DNA from: CAILUG01 sp038125665
GTDB lineage: Bacteria; Pseudomonadota; Gammaproteobacteria; Pseudomonadales; Pseudohongiellaceae
Reading direction: 5' to 3'
DNA length: 64,000 nucleotides
NCBI GenBank assembly: GCA_038125665.1
Contig: JAYPEI010000005.1
Location: 62,001 to 126,000, forward strand
The position numbers were made by a program, and so were the translations under genes. This document shows positions 17,773-26,918 of this stretch, piece after piece (position 1 is the stretch's first letter; each line of letters starts with the position of its first letter). Below the pieces are notes generated by a model. That model was not told the origin of the DNA. It searched no databases and saw only the letters and a program-made list of their open reading frames with translations.

Positions 17773-18039
17773 TTATTCTTCTCCGAAGCGTTCAGCTAAT
17801 AAAGTTTGTATAGCTGAGAACACTAGGTTTTCGTCATCACCCTCAATGACTAAGTTTAATTCCGAACCCATGGGCGCGGCTAGCAGCATCAGAGAGAGGA
17901 TACTTTTACCGTCGACACTTCGTTCACCATTTGCCAGTTGGACTGTACTTTTGTAGGAGCTAACAGTGGCCACAAGTTTTGCCGCAGCGCGTGCGTGCAG
18001 CCCAGCCTTGTTAGGTATGGTGATTTTTGTATTGATCAT
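17773..18039 (-). CDS. ptsO: Phosphocarrier protein NPr (HPr-like, nitrogen PTS)
   Basis: HPr-fold protein of 88 residues. It passes phosphate from EI-Ntr to EIIA-Ntr in the regulatory nitrogen PTS. The phospho-histidine is in NKAGLHARAAAKL (residue 16), and the region around residues 44-50 reads DGKSILSLM. It is the last gene of the rpoN-ptsN-rapZ-npr group, 32 bp after rapZ. No sugar-transporting PTS enzyme is in the window, and EI-Ntr is not in view. Confidence 0.93.
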   Translation of the reverse strand: MINTKITIPNKAGLHARAAAKLVATVSSYKSTVQLANGERSVDGKSILSLMLLAAPMGSELNLVIEGDDENLVFSAIQTLLAERFGEE

Positions 18040-18071
18040 GGTAAGTAACGCTGCTCTTGTGACGGATTTAT

Positions 18072-18923
18072 CTACGCTAACTCTTTGTGGCGAATTTGAG
18101 CATTATAGCCTAGGCTAACGAAATGCTCCCCTAATTTTTCACATAAGTAAACTGAACGATGCTGACCTCCAGTGCAGCCTACAGCAACAGTAATATAGGC
18201 ACGATTGTTTTTTTGGTACTTAGGGAGCCAATATTCTAGGAAATTGCTTATATCTTTCAGCAGATTTCCGCAATCTTCTTCCATATCCATAAAACTTTGC
18301 ACTTTTGGGTCTTTTCCATTGAGAGACCTCAATTCTTCTACCCAAAACGGATTAGGTAGGCTGCGAGCATCGAAGACTAAATCGACATCAGCTGGTACAC
18401 CATTTTTAAATCCGAAAGACTGAAATTGAAGAGAAAGCCCAGTACCTTCACCTGAGGCGATACGGTTTAGAATGAGGTCTCGTAACTGGTGTAAGGATAA
18501 ATTAGTAGTATCGAGACTCAGATCAGCCAAAGTTGCTAAGGGGCTTAAGAGCTGACGTTCAAAAGTGATTGCATCTTGAAGACCCATACCTTTATGAGTT
18601 AAAGGGTGTTTACGACGAGTTTCACTGAAGCGCTTAAGTAGAGTATTCGCTTCAGCGTCAAGAAAAATTATACGTGTATCTTGTTGAGTGGAAAGTCTTT
18701 GGAATATTTCCGGGAAACTAGACAGATCCTTAGAAAGGTTACGAGCATCGATACTGACAGCGACATGATCAAGTTCACAGTCAGTATCGTTGAATCTATG
18801 AGCGAGAGTTTCAAGTAAGCTAGCGGGTATGTTGTCAACGCAGTAGTAGCCCATATCCTCTAGCACATGCAGACATGTAGTTTTCCCCGAACCTGAACGT
18901 CCACTAACGATAATAAGTTTCAT
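18072..18923 (-). CDS. rapZ: RNase adapter protein RapZ
   Basis: RNA-binding adaptor. In E. coli it delivers GlmZ small RNA to RNase E and so controls glucosamine-6-phosphate synthase. The 283-residue protein has Walker A GRSGSGKT at residues 8-15, Walker B-like IIFLDAEA, and the conserved C-terminal VAVGCTGGQHRSVYL segment. Its ATG overlaps the ptsN stop as ATGA, indicating translational coupling. Confidence 0.95.
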   Translation of the reverse strand: MKLIIVSGRSGSGKTTCLHVLEDMGYYCVDNIPASLLETLAHRFNDTDCELDHVAVSIDARNLSKDLSSFPEIFQRLSTQQDTRIIFLDAEANTLLKRFSETRRKHPLTHKGMGLQDAITFERQLLSPLATLADLSLDTTNLSLHQLRDLILNRIASGEGTGLSLQFQSFGFKNGVPADVDLVFDARSLPNPFWVEELRSLNGKDPKVQSFMDMEEDCGNLLKDISNFLEYWLPKYQKNNRAYITVAVGCTGGQHRSVYLCEKLGEHFVSLGYNAQIRHKELA

Positions 18924-19381
18924 AAACTGTGACTGAGATCTCGTAAAATTTGGTAGAGTTCTATGCCTTCTTTCGCGCTTCGCAAGCGATATGTATTAGC
19001 TGGGATGCTGAAAATCTCAGCAATTTCTTTTAGAGTTTCTAAATGTCCACTGAGTGTATTTTCGGGCACAAGTAAGATAAAGATTAAGTCTACATCTTGA
19101 TTATCTATGGCATCGAAATCCATAGGCTTTGCAAGATACATCAGACATCCTAAAGTTTCCCGTAGTCGAGGCACTCTACAATGAGGTATGGCGATGCCAC
19201 CGCCAATTCCTGTACTACCCAATTGTTCTCGCGCTAATAAGGATTCGAAGATTTGCTCTGCAGATAACCCTTCTACTTGTTCAGCGATCAGTACCGATGC
19301 TGTTTCGATCAGGCGTTTTTTTGTGGTCTCAGCGATATTAGTAAAGCATAAAGCTGGATTAATTATATCGATTAGTTTCAT
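18920..19381 (-). CDS. ptsN: Nitrogen-PTS EIIA component
   Basis: EIIA-Ntr regulates potassium uptake and stress functions by its phosphorylation state. The 153-residue protein has the active histidine in GIAIPHCRVP (about residue 67). Its ATG overlaps the rpoN stop (TTATGA), so there is no room for the hpf gene that separates rpoN and ptsN in E. coli and Pseudomonas. A 4-bp overlap with rapZ follows. Confidence 0.94.
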   Translation of the reverse strand: MKLIDIINPALCFTNIAETTKKRLIETASVLIAEQVEGLSAEQIFESLLAREQLGSTGIGGGIAIPHCRVPRLRETLGCLMYLAKPMDFDAIDNQDVDLIFILLVPENTLSGHLETLKEIAEIFSIPANTYRLRSAKEGIELYQILRDLSHSL

Positions 19382-20994
19382 AACAGTTGCTTACGCTCAT
19401 TGGATGGGGCTAGACCTAGCGATTCCCTATATTTAGCAATAGTCCTCCTGGCGACTGTGATGCCCTGTGCAGCCAGCAGTTGAGCTATTTTACTGTCAGA
19501 GAGGGGAGAAGCGCGATTTTCTGATGAAATTAATTGCCTAATTAGTGCCCTAATTGCTGTTGATGAATATTCCCCCTCTTGTTCAGTACCCACATGAGAT
19601 GAGAAAAAGTATTTCAATTCAAATATTCCCCGCGGGGTGTGCAAATACTTTTGAGTGGTTACTCGTGAAATTGTCGATTCATGCATCTCTACGGCTTCCG
19701 CGATGTCGGCAAGAATCATTGGGCGCATGGCTATTTCACCAAGTTCGATAAAGTCCTGTTGTTTTTCCACTATTTGAGAGGCTACTTTTAGTAGAGTTTC
19801 ATTTCTGCTCTGAAGACTTTTTATAAACCAACGAGCTTCTTGTAAATTATTGCGCAAGTATGTAGTGTCACTCTCTCTAGTAACAGCACCACTTTTTCCG
19901 TTTGCTAACGACTCATAAAAAGGGTTTACTCGCAAGCGTGGGGCAGTTTCTGGATTAAGTTCAGCAACCCAGCGTCCTTCCTTCTTTATCACCAAGACAT
20001 CAGGCACTATATAGGTAGTATTATCGGCTCCAAAATCAGCGCCAGGTTTAGGATTTAAACTACGAATAACTAAGAGAGCCAGTTTGAGATTAGCTTCATT
20101 TGTCGAGAGGAGATGCTGCAAAGTTGTATAGTCACGTTTACCGAGCAGATCCAGTTGTTCGTTTATGATCCGACGAGCAAGAATTAGCCCATCAGTGGAT
20201 TCCGGTATTTGGCTAAGTTGAACTGTTAGTGTTTCCTTTAAAGTTCTATATCCAACACCCACAGGGTCAAACAGTTGTATTCTATGCAATACTGCCAATA
20301 TCTCTTCCAGCTCAATCGCTTCAGGTGTTGTCAAAGAGCTCCTTATAGTTTCTAGGTCGACTGTGAGTCGCCCATTTTTATCAATAGAGTCAATAATAGT
20401 AGTAGCTATTTCATGGTCTATTTCACTTAGTTTGCAAAGATTGAGCTGCCATAACAGATGTTGTTGTAGGGTTTCTTCTACCGCTTTATGGGAAGTAAAG
20501 TCACTAAAGTCATCGGGCATACTCGAGCTACTTGTGAAGCTTTCCGCATAAATATCATCCCAAGATGTATCTATATTGAAGTCTTCAGGAATATCTTGAG
20601 AATTTGACCAAGCTTCATTTGCATTTAAGTCTAAATTTGAACTGTCAAGTTCAATGCTCTCTGTTTCAGCAGTTTTTGACTCAGTGCTCGAGTGTGTATT
20701 AATTTCTTCGTTAGTTGGGTAACTGCTGTCTGCTACTTGTAAATTTAAGTCTGCGGTCTTTTCAATATCTCTTTTCTCGGAGAGAGCATCCTGGTTGGCA
20801 ACTTCAAACTCTAAAGAAATAGTGGTGTCATTTTCTGAGTCATCGGCTAGTTCAAGTAATGGGTTATTATCGAGCGCTTCTTGAATCTCTGCCTGCAAGT
20901 CAAGCGTAGACATCTGCAGCAGTTTGATAGCCTGCTGCAGTTGTGGCGTCATTGTGAGCTGTTGCCCAAGTTTTAGCTGCAATCCTAATTTCAT
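19378..20994 (-). CDS. rpoN: RNA polymerase sigma-54 factor
   Basis: The 538-residue protein has the glutamine-rich region I (QLTMTPQLQQAIKLLQMS) that contacts activators. An acidic region II spans about residues 50-170. The core-binding and DNA-binding regions end in the RpoN box, ARRTIAKYRESLGL. It reads -24/-12 promoters and needs AAA+ activators. It is followed immediately by ptsN. Region I and the RpoN box are intact, so sigma-54 itself should be functional. Confidence 0.97.
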   Translation of the reverse strand: MKLGLQLKLGQQLTMTPQLQQAIKLLQMSTLDLQAEIQEALDNNPLLELADDSENDTTISLEFEVANQDALSEKRDIEKTADLNLQVADSSYPTNEEINTHSSTESKTAETESIELDSSNLDLNANEAWSNSQDIPEDFNIDTSWDDIYAESFTSSSSMPDDFSDFTSHKAVEETLQQHLLWQLNLCKLSEIDHEIATTIIDSIDKNGRLTVDLETIRSSLTTPEAIELEEILAVLHRIQLFDPVGVGYRTLKETLTVQLSQIPESTDGLILARRIINEQLDLLGKRDYTTLQHLLSTNEANLKLALLVIRSLNPKPGADFGADNTTYIVPDVLVIKKEGRWVAELNPETAPRLRVNPFYESLANGKSGAVTRESDTTYLRNNLQEARWFIKSLQSRNETLLKVASQIVEKQQDFIELGEIAMRPMILADIAEAVEMHESTISRVTTQKYLHTPRGIFELKYFFSSHVGTEQEGEYSSTAIRALIRQLISSENRASPLSDSKIAQLLAAQGITVARRTIAKYRESLGLAPSNERKQLL

Positions 20995-21045
20995 CGAGGG
21001 ATGATAGCAGAACTAGCAAAATTTGTGCCTATTGAATTTAGATTC

Positions 21046-21783
21046 TTATAGATGGAAGTCTGAACCCAAGTAAGAGTTTCTGACTTGCTCATTCGCAAGG
21101 ATCTCCGCCGGCGTGCCGCTGGCAAGCATGCCACCGTTACTAACTATGTAGGCACGCTCACAAATATCAAGAGTTTCTCGCACATTGTGGTCTGTAATTA
21201 AAATGCCGATATCTCTTTGTTTCAAAGTGCGAATAATGTTTTTTATCTCAGTAACGGAAATGGGATCTACGCCAGCAAAAGGCTCATCCAGGAGCATGAA
21301 TCTAGGGTTTGAAGCCAGTGCACGAGCAATTTCAGCTCGACGCCTTTCTCCTCCAGACAGTGATGATCCAAGAGAATCACGAACTGTATTTAACGAAAAA
21401 TCCTGTATTAATTTTTCCAATTCAAGTTTTGCTTGGGGTTTATCTAAGTCTTGACGAAGTTCTAGGATAGCCATGATGTTGTCGGAGACCGACAGGCTTT
21501 TAAAAATGGAAGCTTCTTGAGGCAAGTAACCCAGTCCCAATCCAGCACGCTCTGCCATAGAGAGATTGCTGATATTTTTCCCATTAAGAGTTACTACTCC
21601 AGCTTCTGCCGCGATAAGGCCGATAATCATATAAAAAGAAGTGGTCTTTCCGGCCCCATTAGGGCCTAGAAGCCCTACAATTTCACCCGAATACATGCTC
21701 AATGAAGTACCATGTACAACGCGACGACCTTTGAAGCTCTTTATCAGGCCATTAACGGTCAGTAAACTAGAACTTTCAGTCAT
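21046..21783 (-). CDS. lptB: LPS export ABC transporter ATPase
   Basis: Cytoplasmic ATPase that powers LPS extraction with LptF/G. Walker A GPNGAGKTT, the ABC signature LSGGERRRAEIARALA, Walker B FMLLDEPFAGVDP and the H-loop ITDHNVRET are all present. ATG 21783 lies 4 bp after the lptA stop and is preferred over an upstream TTG at 21801 that overlaps lptA. It precedes rpoN by 51 bp, the usual gammaproteobacterial arrangement. Confidence 0.96.
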   Translation of the reverse strand: MTESSSLLTVNGLIKSFKGRRVVHGTSLSMYSGEIVGLLGPNGAGKTTSFYMIIGLIAAEAGVVTLNGKNISNLSMAERAGLGLGYLPQEASIFKSLSVSDNIMAILELRQDLDKPQAKLELEKLIQDFSLNTVRDSLGSSLSGGERRRAEIARALASNPRFMLLDEPFAGVDPISVTEIKNIIRTLKQRDIGILITDHNVRETLDICERAYIVSNGGMLASGTPAEILANEQVRNSYLGSDFHL

Positions 21784-21787
21784 TTGT

Positions 21788-22381
21788 TTAGTCGCTCTCA
21801 ATTGTAGGAGGTAGCACCATACGTACTTGATCGCCCTCAGGTGAACGATCAGCTCTTACTGTTCTCTTATTTATATCGTAAGTGAAATGGTACGCCTCTA
21901 TCCGTGTTCCACCTTGTACTAGCCAAGCATCTCCAGTAATGTCTAATACCCCTGTAAGTCTGTTATAGAAAATATGTTTGCCGCTCGCCTCAATGGGGGG
22001 TTGCTCGGCATCAATAACTTGATAAAAAGTAGCAGGCAAGCCCTGACTTTCAATGGTGTTAATATTTTCAGAATTTCTTTCGATTATTATTTCTATGCCT
22101 GAAATGCGAAAGGTACCCTGAGTAATCACTGCGGGTTCACTCGGACTGCCATTGAGCGCTAGCAAACCAGAATTCATATTCATTTCAGATGTGTCGTAAC
22201 TGAATTCAATAGGTTGTTCAACGTCTTCAGGCAGGGCACTGAGAGTAGTGCTGATTAGTAATAGAGGAGTCCCAGCTTGCATTGAGAATTTTAGTTTTTT
22301 TGAGGTTGCTAACACTACTGATAGAAAAAAAGCTGTCAGAGTTAGTTTGTTGTTTAGTTTTACAGTCCCAGTCTTTGTCAC
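21788..22381 (-). CDS. lptA: Periplasmic LPS transport protein LptA
   Basis: Bridges LptC and the outer-membrane LptDE with a beta-jellyroll filament. It has an N-terminal hydrophobic signal (LTLTAFFLSVVLATS) and the OstA/LptA pattern (IEYSYDTSEMNMNSG-like start, ITGDAWLVQGGTRIEAYHFTYDI). The signal region is somewhat polar and the exact cleavage site is unclear. The start overlaps lptC as ATGA. Confidence 0.88.
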   Translation of the reverse strand: MTKTGTVKLNNKLTLTAFFLSVVLATSKKLKFSMQAGTPLLLISTTLSALPEDVEQPIEFSYDTSEMNMNSGLLALNGSPSEPAVITQGTFRISGIEIIIERNSENINTIESQGLPATFYQVIDAEQPPIEASGKHIFYNRLTGVLDITGDAWLVQGGTRIEAYHFTYDINKRTVRADRSPEGDQVRMVLPPTIESD

Positions 22382-22971
22382 TGTGTATCCTCTGTATATG
22401 ATCTGTGTTGAAGCTGTCCCTCTCCTGCTTCCAGGCTAAGAGTGCTATTGACCAGATTTACTTTAACTCCATCACTTCTCATCTCAAGGCTTCTACTCGT
22501 TACGTTTACTATCTGATCTGTTTGCAAAATATTTTTATTAAAGATAACAGATAGTGCGTCTGTAGTAATCTGGAATGAATCCTTCTCTTCTTTATCAGAC
22601 TGGCTATTTGCTTGGATAGAATTATACAGTTCAAGAATCCTTGTCTCATGACTACTATTCAATATTTCACCTCTCGAGCCTGAAATTTGCCAAGTTGTAG
22701 CACTACCATTAAGCTTCAAATGAGGATTGATTAAGTCAGCGATATCTGAGTTTGCGTGATGTCTTAGAGTGTCTGCTTTCAGTTGGTACTCAAGATAGTT
22801 GGCTGGGGTGAGATGTTCAAGGGTAATGTTATCCATCAAGTAATCATAATCAGAGCTTAATAACGCAATAATTTCTGATTCCTTGCTTTCAGGATTAGTT
22901 GAGAACAAAAGTTGCCAGCTACCCACAAAAAAAGATAATGTGATGAAAAAAACTATCAGATTTAGCTTCAT
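22378..22971 (-). CDS. lptC: LPS export protein LptC
   Basis: Bitopic inner-membrane protein that passes LPS from LptBFG to LptA. One N-terminal membrane helix (residues 4-22) is followed by a periplasmic jellyroll. Recognition rests on position between kdsC and lptA, size (197 residues) and the LTPANYLEYQLKADTLRHH and LEMRSDGVKVNLVNS segments. The primary sequence is divergent, as usual for LptC. It overlaps both neighbours by 4 bp. Confidence 0.86.
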   Translation of the reverse strand: MKLNLIVFFITLSFFVGSWQLLFSTNPESKESEIIALLSSDYDYLMDNITLEHLTPANYLEYQLKADTLRHHANSDIADLINPHLKLNGSATTWQISGSRGEILNSSHETRILELYNSIQANSQSDKEEKDSFQITTDALSVIFNKNILQTDQIVNVTSRSLEMRSDGVKVNLVNSTLSLEAGEGQLQHRSYTEDTQ

Positions 22972-23510
22972 GGCAAGAAACTCTCTACAATTTTAGGCAT
23001 GAGTCCTTGTGCTTCAAGAATCCAGTCGCATACTTCACGGACAGCACCAGCGCCACCAACCTTAGTGGTTTGACAAAAAGCCCGGTCTAAAATAATGGGG
23101 TGTGCATTATTAACAGCGACGCCAAGTCCCACTTCTATGATGCAAGCTAAATCTGGAAGATCATCACCTACGTAGGCAGTGCCATTCATGCTAATACCCA
23201 GCTGTTTTTGTAAGTCTCGTAAGCAAGCCAGCTTATTATGAACACCCATATATAGGTTCTGGATTCTAAGTTCTTCTGCTCTTTTGGCTACCAGAGATGA
23301 AAAGCGAGCTGTGATAATGGCAACTGAGATATCAGTATTCTGCAATAGTTTAATTCCTTGTCCATCAAGCGTGGAAAAGCTTTTTAATTCCTCTCCACTA
23401 GCCCCGTACCAAAGTTTTCCATCTGTTAGAACCCCGTCGACATCTAGGACCAAAAGCTTTACTTCTTTGGCATGGCGATAAATTTCATGACGAGTGGTGA
23501 GGGTTGTCAT
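22968..23510 (-). CDS. kdsC: KDO-8-phosphate phosphatase
   Basis: HAD-family enzyme that removes phosphate from Kdo-8-P on the way to the LPS inner core. The catalytic motif DVDGVLTDG, IITARFS (motif II) and YVGDDLPDL (motif IV) are seen, and it is the capless C0 type of about 180 residues. The ATG at 23510 has an AGGA box about 9 bp upstream; TTG 23537 is an alternative start. It overlaps lptC by 4 bp. Confidence 0.95.
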   Translation of the reverse strand: MTTLTTRHEIYRHAKEVKLLVLDVDGVLTDGKLWYGASGEELKSFSTLDGQGIKLLQNTDISVAIITARFSSLVAKRAEELRIQNLYMGVHNKLACLRDLQKQLGISMNGTAYVGDDLPDLACIIEVGLGVAVNNAHPIILDRAFCQTTKVGGAGAVREVCDWILEAQGLMPKIVESFLP

Positions 23511-23628
23511 AAAGAGCGTCCTGTTTTTGTAAGTCAATTCTGATTTGGATGATCTCTTGGTCTTCTCTTGACGAACTAATTAATGGAGCCTTTCAAGTGT
23601 TAGGCTAATTCGTTAAAACTGTTTCGTC

Positions 23629-24600
23629 CTATAACACGTTTGCCTGTAAGAGATCATGCATTGTTACTATGCCAGCCAGTTGTCTTTGATCGTCAAGGAC
23701 TACTAAACTATAAATAGCATGTTCTTCCATGAGTCTAGCCGCCGCACTTGCCATAGCAGTGTGTTTGATCGATTTAAAATTTGTAGTCATGACATTGGCC
23801 ACTTTTTCTTCTTGCAAATTAACTTCTCGATCAATTACACGACGTAGGTCACCGTCAGTGAAGACTCCACTGATATTGCCTTTGTAGTCAGTAACAGTGG
23901 TCATGCCCAGTTTTTTAGCACTCATCTCGATTAAGGCGGAGGTAACAGGGCTCTGTTCGTTCACTACAGGAATAGTTGTATCTTTATGCATCACATCTTG
24001 TACTTTTAGTAATAAGCGCTTGCCTAAATTCCCACCTGGGTGAGAAAAAGCAAAGTCATCTGCGGTAAACCCGCGAGCTTTCAAAAGAGCCATTGCCAAG
24101 GCATCTCCAAGAGCTAGGGCAACTGTAGTTGATGTAGTTGGTGCTAAGTTAAGAGGACAGGCTTCACGATCAACGCTGGCATTCAAGTTAATATCTGCTG
24201 TTTGGGCCAATACGGATTCCTTGCGTCCGGTGATACTGATTAGTTTCACTCCGATTCTGCTCAACACTGGGAGAAGCGAGAGGATCTCAGGTGTTGTTCC
24301 AGAGTTAGATAAGGCTAATACAACATCGGCTGAGGTCACCATGCCTATATCACCATGACTTGCTTCGGCTGGGTGAACAAAATACGAGGGGGTCCCAGTT
24401 GAAGCTAAGGTTGCAGCAATTTTATTGCCAATGTGACCAGATTTACCCATACCCATCACAACTACACGCCCCTTGCAAGACAAGATGAGTTGGCAGGCAT
24501 CAGCAAAAGTATTGTCAAGTCTAGCTTGAAGTGACGCTAGAGCCTCCTGTTCCAGTTGCAGCGTTTCTCGGGCAGATTGAATAAGATCTAGAGTATTCAT
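23629..24600 (-). CDS. kdsD: Arabinose-5-phosphate isomerase
   Basis: Makes arabinose-5-phosphate from ribulose-5-phosphate for Kdo synthesis. An N-terminal SIS domain (GMGKSGHIGNKIAATLASTG; SHGDIGM; LSNSGTTPE) is followed by two CBS domains in the C-terminal third, and the 323-residue length is typical. It heads the kdsD-kdsC-lptC-lptA-lptB-rpoN run and diverges from mlaC across a 167-bp promoter region. Confidence 0.95.
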   Translation of the reverse strand: MNTLDLIQSARETLQLEQEALASLQARLDNTFADACQLILSCKGRVVVMGMGKSGHIGNKIAATLASTGTPSYFVHPAEASHGDIGMVTSADVVLALSNSGTTPEILSLLPVLSRIGVKLISITGRKESVLAQTADINLNASVDREACPLNLAPTTSTTVALALGDALAMALLKARGFTADDFAFSHPGGNLGKRLLLKVQDVMHKDTTIPVVNEQSPVTSALIEMSAKKLGMTTVTDYKGNISGVFTDGDLRRVIDREVNLQEEKVANVMTTNFKSIKHTAMASAAARLMEEHAIYSLVVLDDQRQLAGIVTMHDLLQANVL

Positions 24601-24767
24601 ATGATTATTTCAATGACGAAGAATAAAGTTTAAGCCAATTGTGCAAACAGGGAAACTCCTAGCTTGCCATGGTCTGGTTCGTAGTGTCTTCTCTGCTTCT
24701 GTAAGCACTAAGTTTCAGGTAGAATGTCCCAAATTCTTGCCCAAATCTGAGTCTGGGAGCTAATTTC

Positions 24768-25412
24768 ATGTTACCTATCTTACTAGTCATTGGACGCCAA
24801 GTCCTGCTGGTGCATTTAGTATCCATTTTCTTGATCTTTTCCAGCTTGACTGTCGGGGCAGATAGGGAATCTGTTGAAGCCGCAACTCAGCGTTATGTTA
24901 CTGATTTACTGACGGATCTAAGGGCCGCTAAACCTCTTTATGATAGCGATCAAGCAGCCTATTTCAATGAGGTTGAGGACGCATTATCTAGATTTGTGGA
25001 CTTCCGTGAGGTCGCAAGGGGTGTCATGGCTCGTTATACCACGGGCGCGAGAGGGGCAACTTCAGATCAACTGGATCGTTTCGCTGAAGTATTTCGTAGC
25101 TCTATGGTGGAGTTTTATGGTTCAGCTCTTGCAAATTATGATGCACAAACTTTCGAATTGTTACCCATTGAGCAGACAGCAGAGGATCCTTTAAAGAACT
25201 CGTTAGTGCGAATGAGCATTGGTGGTGCTAGTGGTTTTAGTTTCGAAGTTCTTTATGTGATGTTTTTAGACGATCAAAATCAGTGGAAAATGAAAAACTT
25301 ATTTGTTGAAGGAGTTAACCTTCGTCGTCAGTATTACGCCCAGTTCGATAGTCTCATGCGCAGTAATAATTACAATATTGATGCTGTCATTGACCAGTGG
25401 AAATTACAGTGA
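24768..25412 (+). CDS. mlaC: MlaC-family periplasmic phospholipid-binding protein
   Basis: Shuttles phospholipids between the outer membrane MlaA complex and the inner-membrane MlaFEDB transporter. A signal sequence (LVHLVSIFLIFSSLTVGA) precedes the MlaC/Ttg2D domain, which shows VDFREVARGVMARYT and a region ending in NYNIDAVIDQW. In relatives the order is mlaF-mlaE-mlaD-mlaC-mlaB-ibaG-murA. Here F, E, D and B are absent, so MlaC stands alone next to ibaG. The partners may be elsewhere in the genome. Confidence 0.88.
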   Translation: MLPILLVIGRQVLLVHLVSIFLIFSSLTVGADRESVEAATQRYVTDLLTDLRAAKPLYDSDQAAYFNEVEDALSRFVDFREVARGVMARYTTGARGATSDQLDRFAEVFRSSMVEFYGSALANYDAQTFELLPIEQTAEDPLKNSLVRMSIGGASGFSFEVLYVMFLDDQNQWKMKNLFVEGVNLRRQYYAQFDSLMRSNNYNIDAVIDQWKLQ

Positions 25413-25627
25413 ATTGTGAATTAATTAAAGACATAGTGTCGGCTGCATTCCCTCAAGCACAGATTGAGGTGCAAGGGCAAGATGGTAAATTTTCAGTTAA
25501 GATTATAGATCAAGCTTTTGTAGGTCTTAGCAGAGTTAAGCGGCAGCAAAGGGTTTATCGTGTTTTGAATGAACATATCACCAGCGGCGCTATTCACGCT
25601 ATCTCCATGCAGCTGGAAACAGAATAA
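25397..25627 (+). CDS. ibaG: BolA-family protein IbaG
   Basis: Short BolA-like protein (76 residues), linked in this family to monothiol glutaredoxin and Fe-S cluster handling and to acid stress. Features are VEVQG-type beta strands, GLSRVKRQQRVYRVL (the LSRVxxHR-like helix) and ITSGAIHAISM. It overlaps mlaC by 16 bp. A GTG at 25409 is a possible later start. murA follows 17 bp downstream, the usual pairing. Confidence 0.9.
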   Translation: MEITVNCELIKDIVSAAFPQAQIEVQGQDGKFSVKIIDQAFVGLSRVKRQQRVYRVLNEHITSGAIHAISMQLETE

Positions 25628-25644
25628 GATCATAGAGAATTTAC

Positions 25645-26910
25645 GTGGATAAACTGCTTATTCAAGGTGGTGTTCAGCTTAACGGAGAAATTCGTATAGC
25701 TGGAGCCAAGAATTCAGCGCTGCCTATAATGGCATGTGCACTACTAACTTCAGATGTGGTCACAATTGGTAATATGCCTCATCTGTTCGATATTACCACT
25801 ATGCTAGAGCTTCTAGGTTGTATGGGGGTTGAGACCGTCATTGGTGAAAAAATGATGATCGAAATCGATAGTAGCAAAATTAAATCATTTAACGCGCCTT
25901 ACGAGCTAGTAAAGACTATGCGTGCCTCTATTTTGGTACTTGGTCCGCTATTAGCGCATTACGGCCAAGCCGAAGTAGCTTTACCAGGTGGTTGTGCAAT
26001 CGGTTCGCGTCCAGTAGACCTTCACTTATCTGCTCTAAAAAAAATGGGTGCAAATATTCAAGTAGAGCAAGGTTACATAAAAGCCAATACTAATGGGAAG
26101 AGATTGCAAGGTGCTCACGTGTTAATGGATATCGTGACAGTTACTGGGACAGAAAACGTTATGATGGCTGCTACATTGGCACAGGGTAAGACTATAATTG
26201 AAAACGCTGCAAGAGAGCCTGAAGTAGTGGATCTAGCTAATTGTCTTCGTGCAATGGGGGCGGAGATAGAGGGCGATGGAACGGGTACCATCACTATTAA
26301 TGGGGTGTCTCGTCTGCAAGGTTGTACCTATAATGTCATGCCTGATCGTATTGAAACAGGAACATACCTGATAGCCGCAGCGGCAACGCGAGGACGTATT
26401 AAAATCAAAGATACAAGACCTAACATACTAGAAGCGGTTATAAGTAAATTGGAACAAGCGGGTGCGGTTATCAAGTTAGGTGATGATTGGATCGAGCTGG
26501 ATATGTACGACAAGCGTCCGTTGAGTGTCTCTTTGACTACTGCCCCATATCCTGCTTTCCCAACGGATATGCAAGCACAATTTACCGCACTGAATGCAGT
26601 CTCTGAAGGCTCTGGATCGATCACTGAAACTATTTTTGAAAATCGCTTTATGCATGTTCATGAGATGAATCGCATGGGTGCGGATCTTAAAGTTGAGGGC
26701 AATACAGTTATTTTTAAAGGGGTAGATGCTTTGAAGGGAGCTCCTGTGATGGCAACAGATCTTCGCGCCTCCGCTAGTTTGATAATTGCTGGATTGGTAT
26801 CCAACTCTGAAACCGTAGTTGATCGTATCTATCATATAGACCGTGGTTATGAATGCATTGAAGAAAAATTGCAGTTGCTGGGTGCGCGCATCCGTCGCCT
26901 GCCTTCCTGA
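25645..26910 (+). CDS. murA: UDP-N-acetylglucosamine 1-carboxyvinyltransferase
   Basis: First committed step of peptidoglycan synthesis, the target of fosfomycin. The protein has 421 residues. It carries the N-terminal GAKNSALPIMA motif with the UDP-sugar-binding lysine, and the active-site loop GGCAIGSRPVDLH with the reactive cysteine, so fosfomycin sensitivity is expected. It starts at GTG. It is followed by hisG after 8 bp, as in Pseudomonas. Confidence 0.97.
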   Translation: MDKLLIQGGVQLNGEIRIAGAKNSALPIMACALLTSDVVTIGNMPHLFDITTMLELLGCMGVETVIGEKMMIEIDSSKIKSFNAPYELVKTMRASILVLGPLLAHYGQAEVALPGGCAIGSRPVDLHLSALKKMGANIQVEQGYIKANTNGKRLQGAHVLMDIVTVTGTENVMMAATLAQGKTIIENAAREPEVVDLANCLRAMGAEIEGDGTGTITINGVSRLQGCTYNVMPDRIETGTYLIAAAATRGRIKIKDTRPNILEAVISKLEQAGAVIKLGDDWIELDMYDKRPLSVSLTTAPYPAFPTDMQAQFTALNAVSEGSGSITETIFENRFMHVHEMNRMGADLKVEGNTVIFKGVDALKGAPVMATDLRASASLIIAGLVSNSETVVDRIYHIDRGYECIEEKLQLLGARIRRLPS

Positions 26911-26918
26911 GAAATAAG

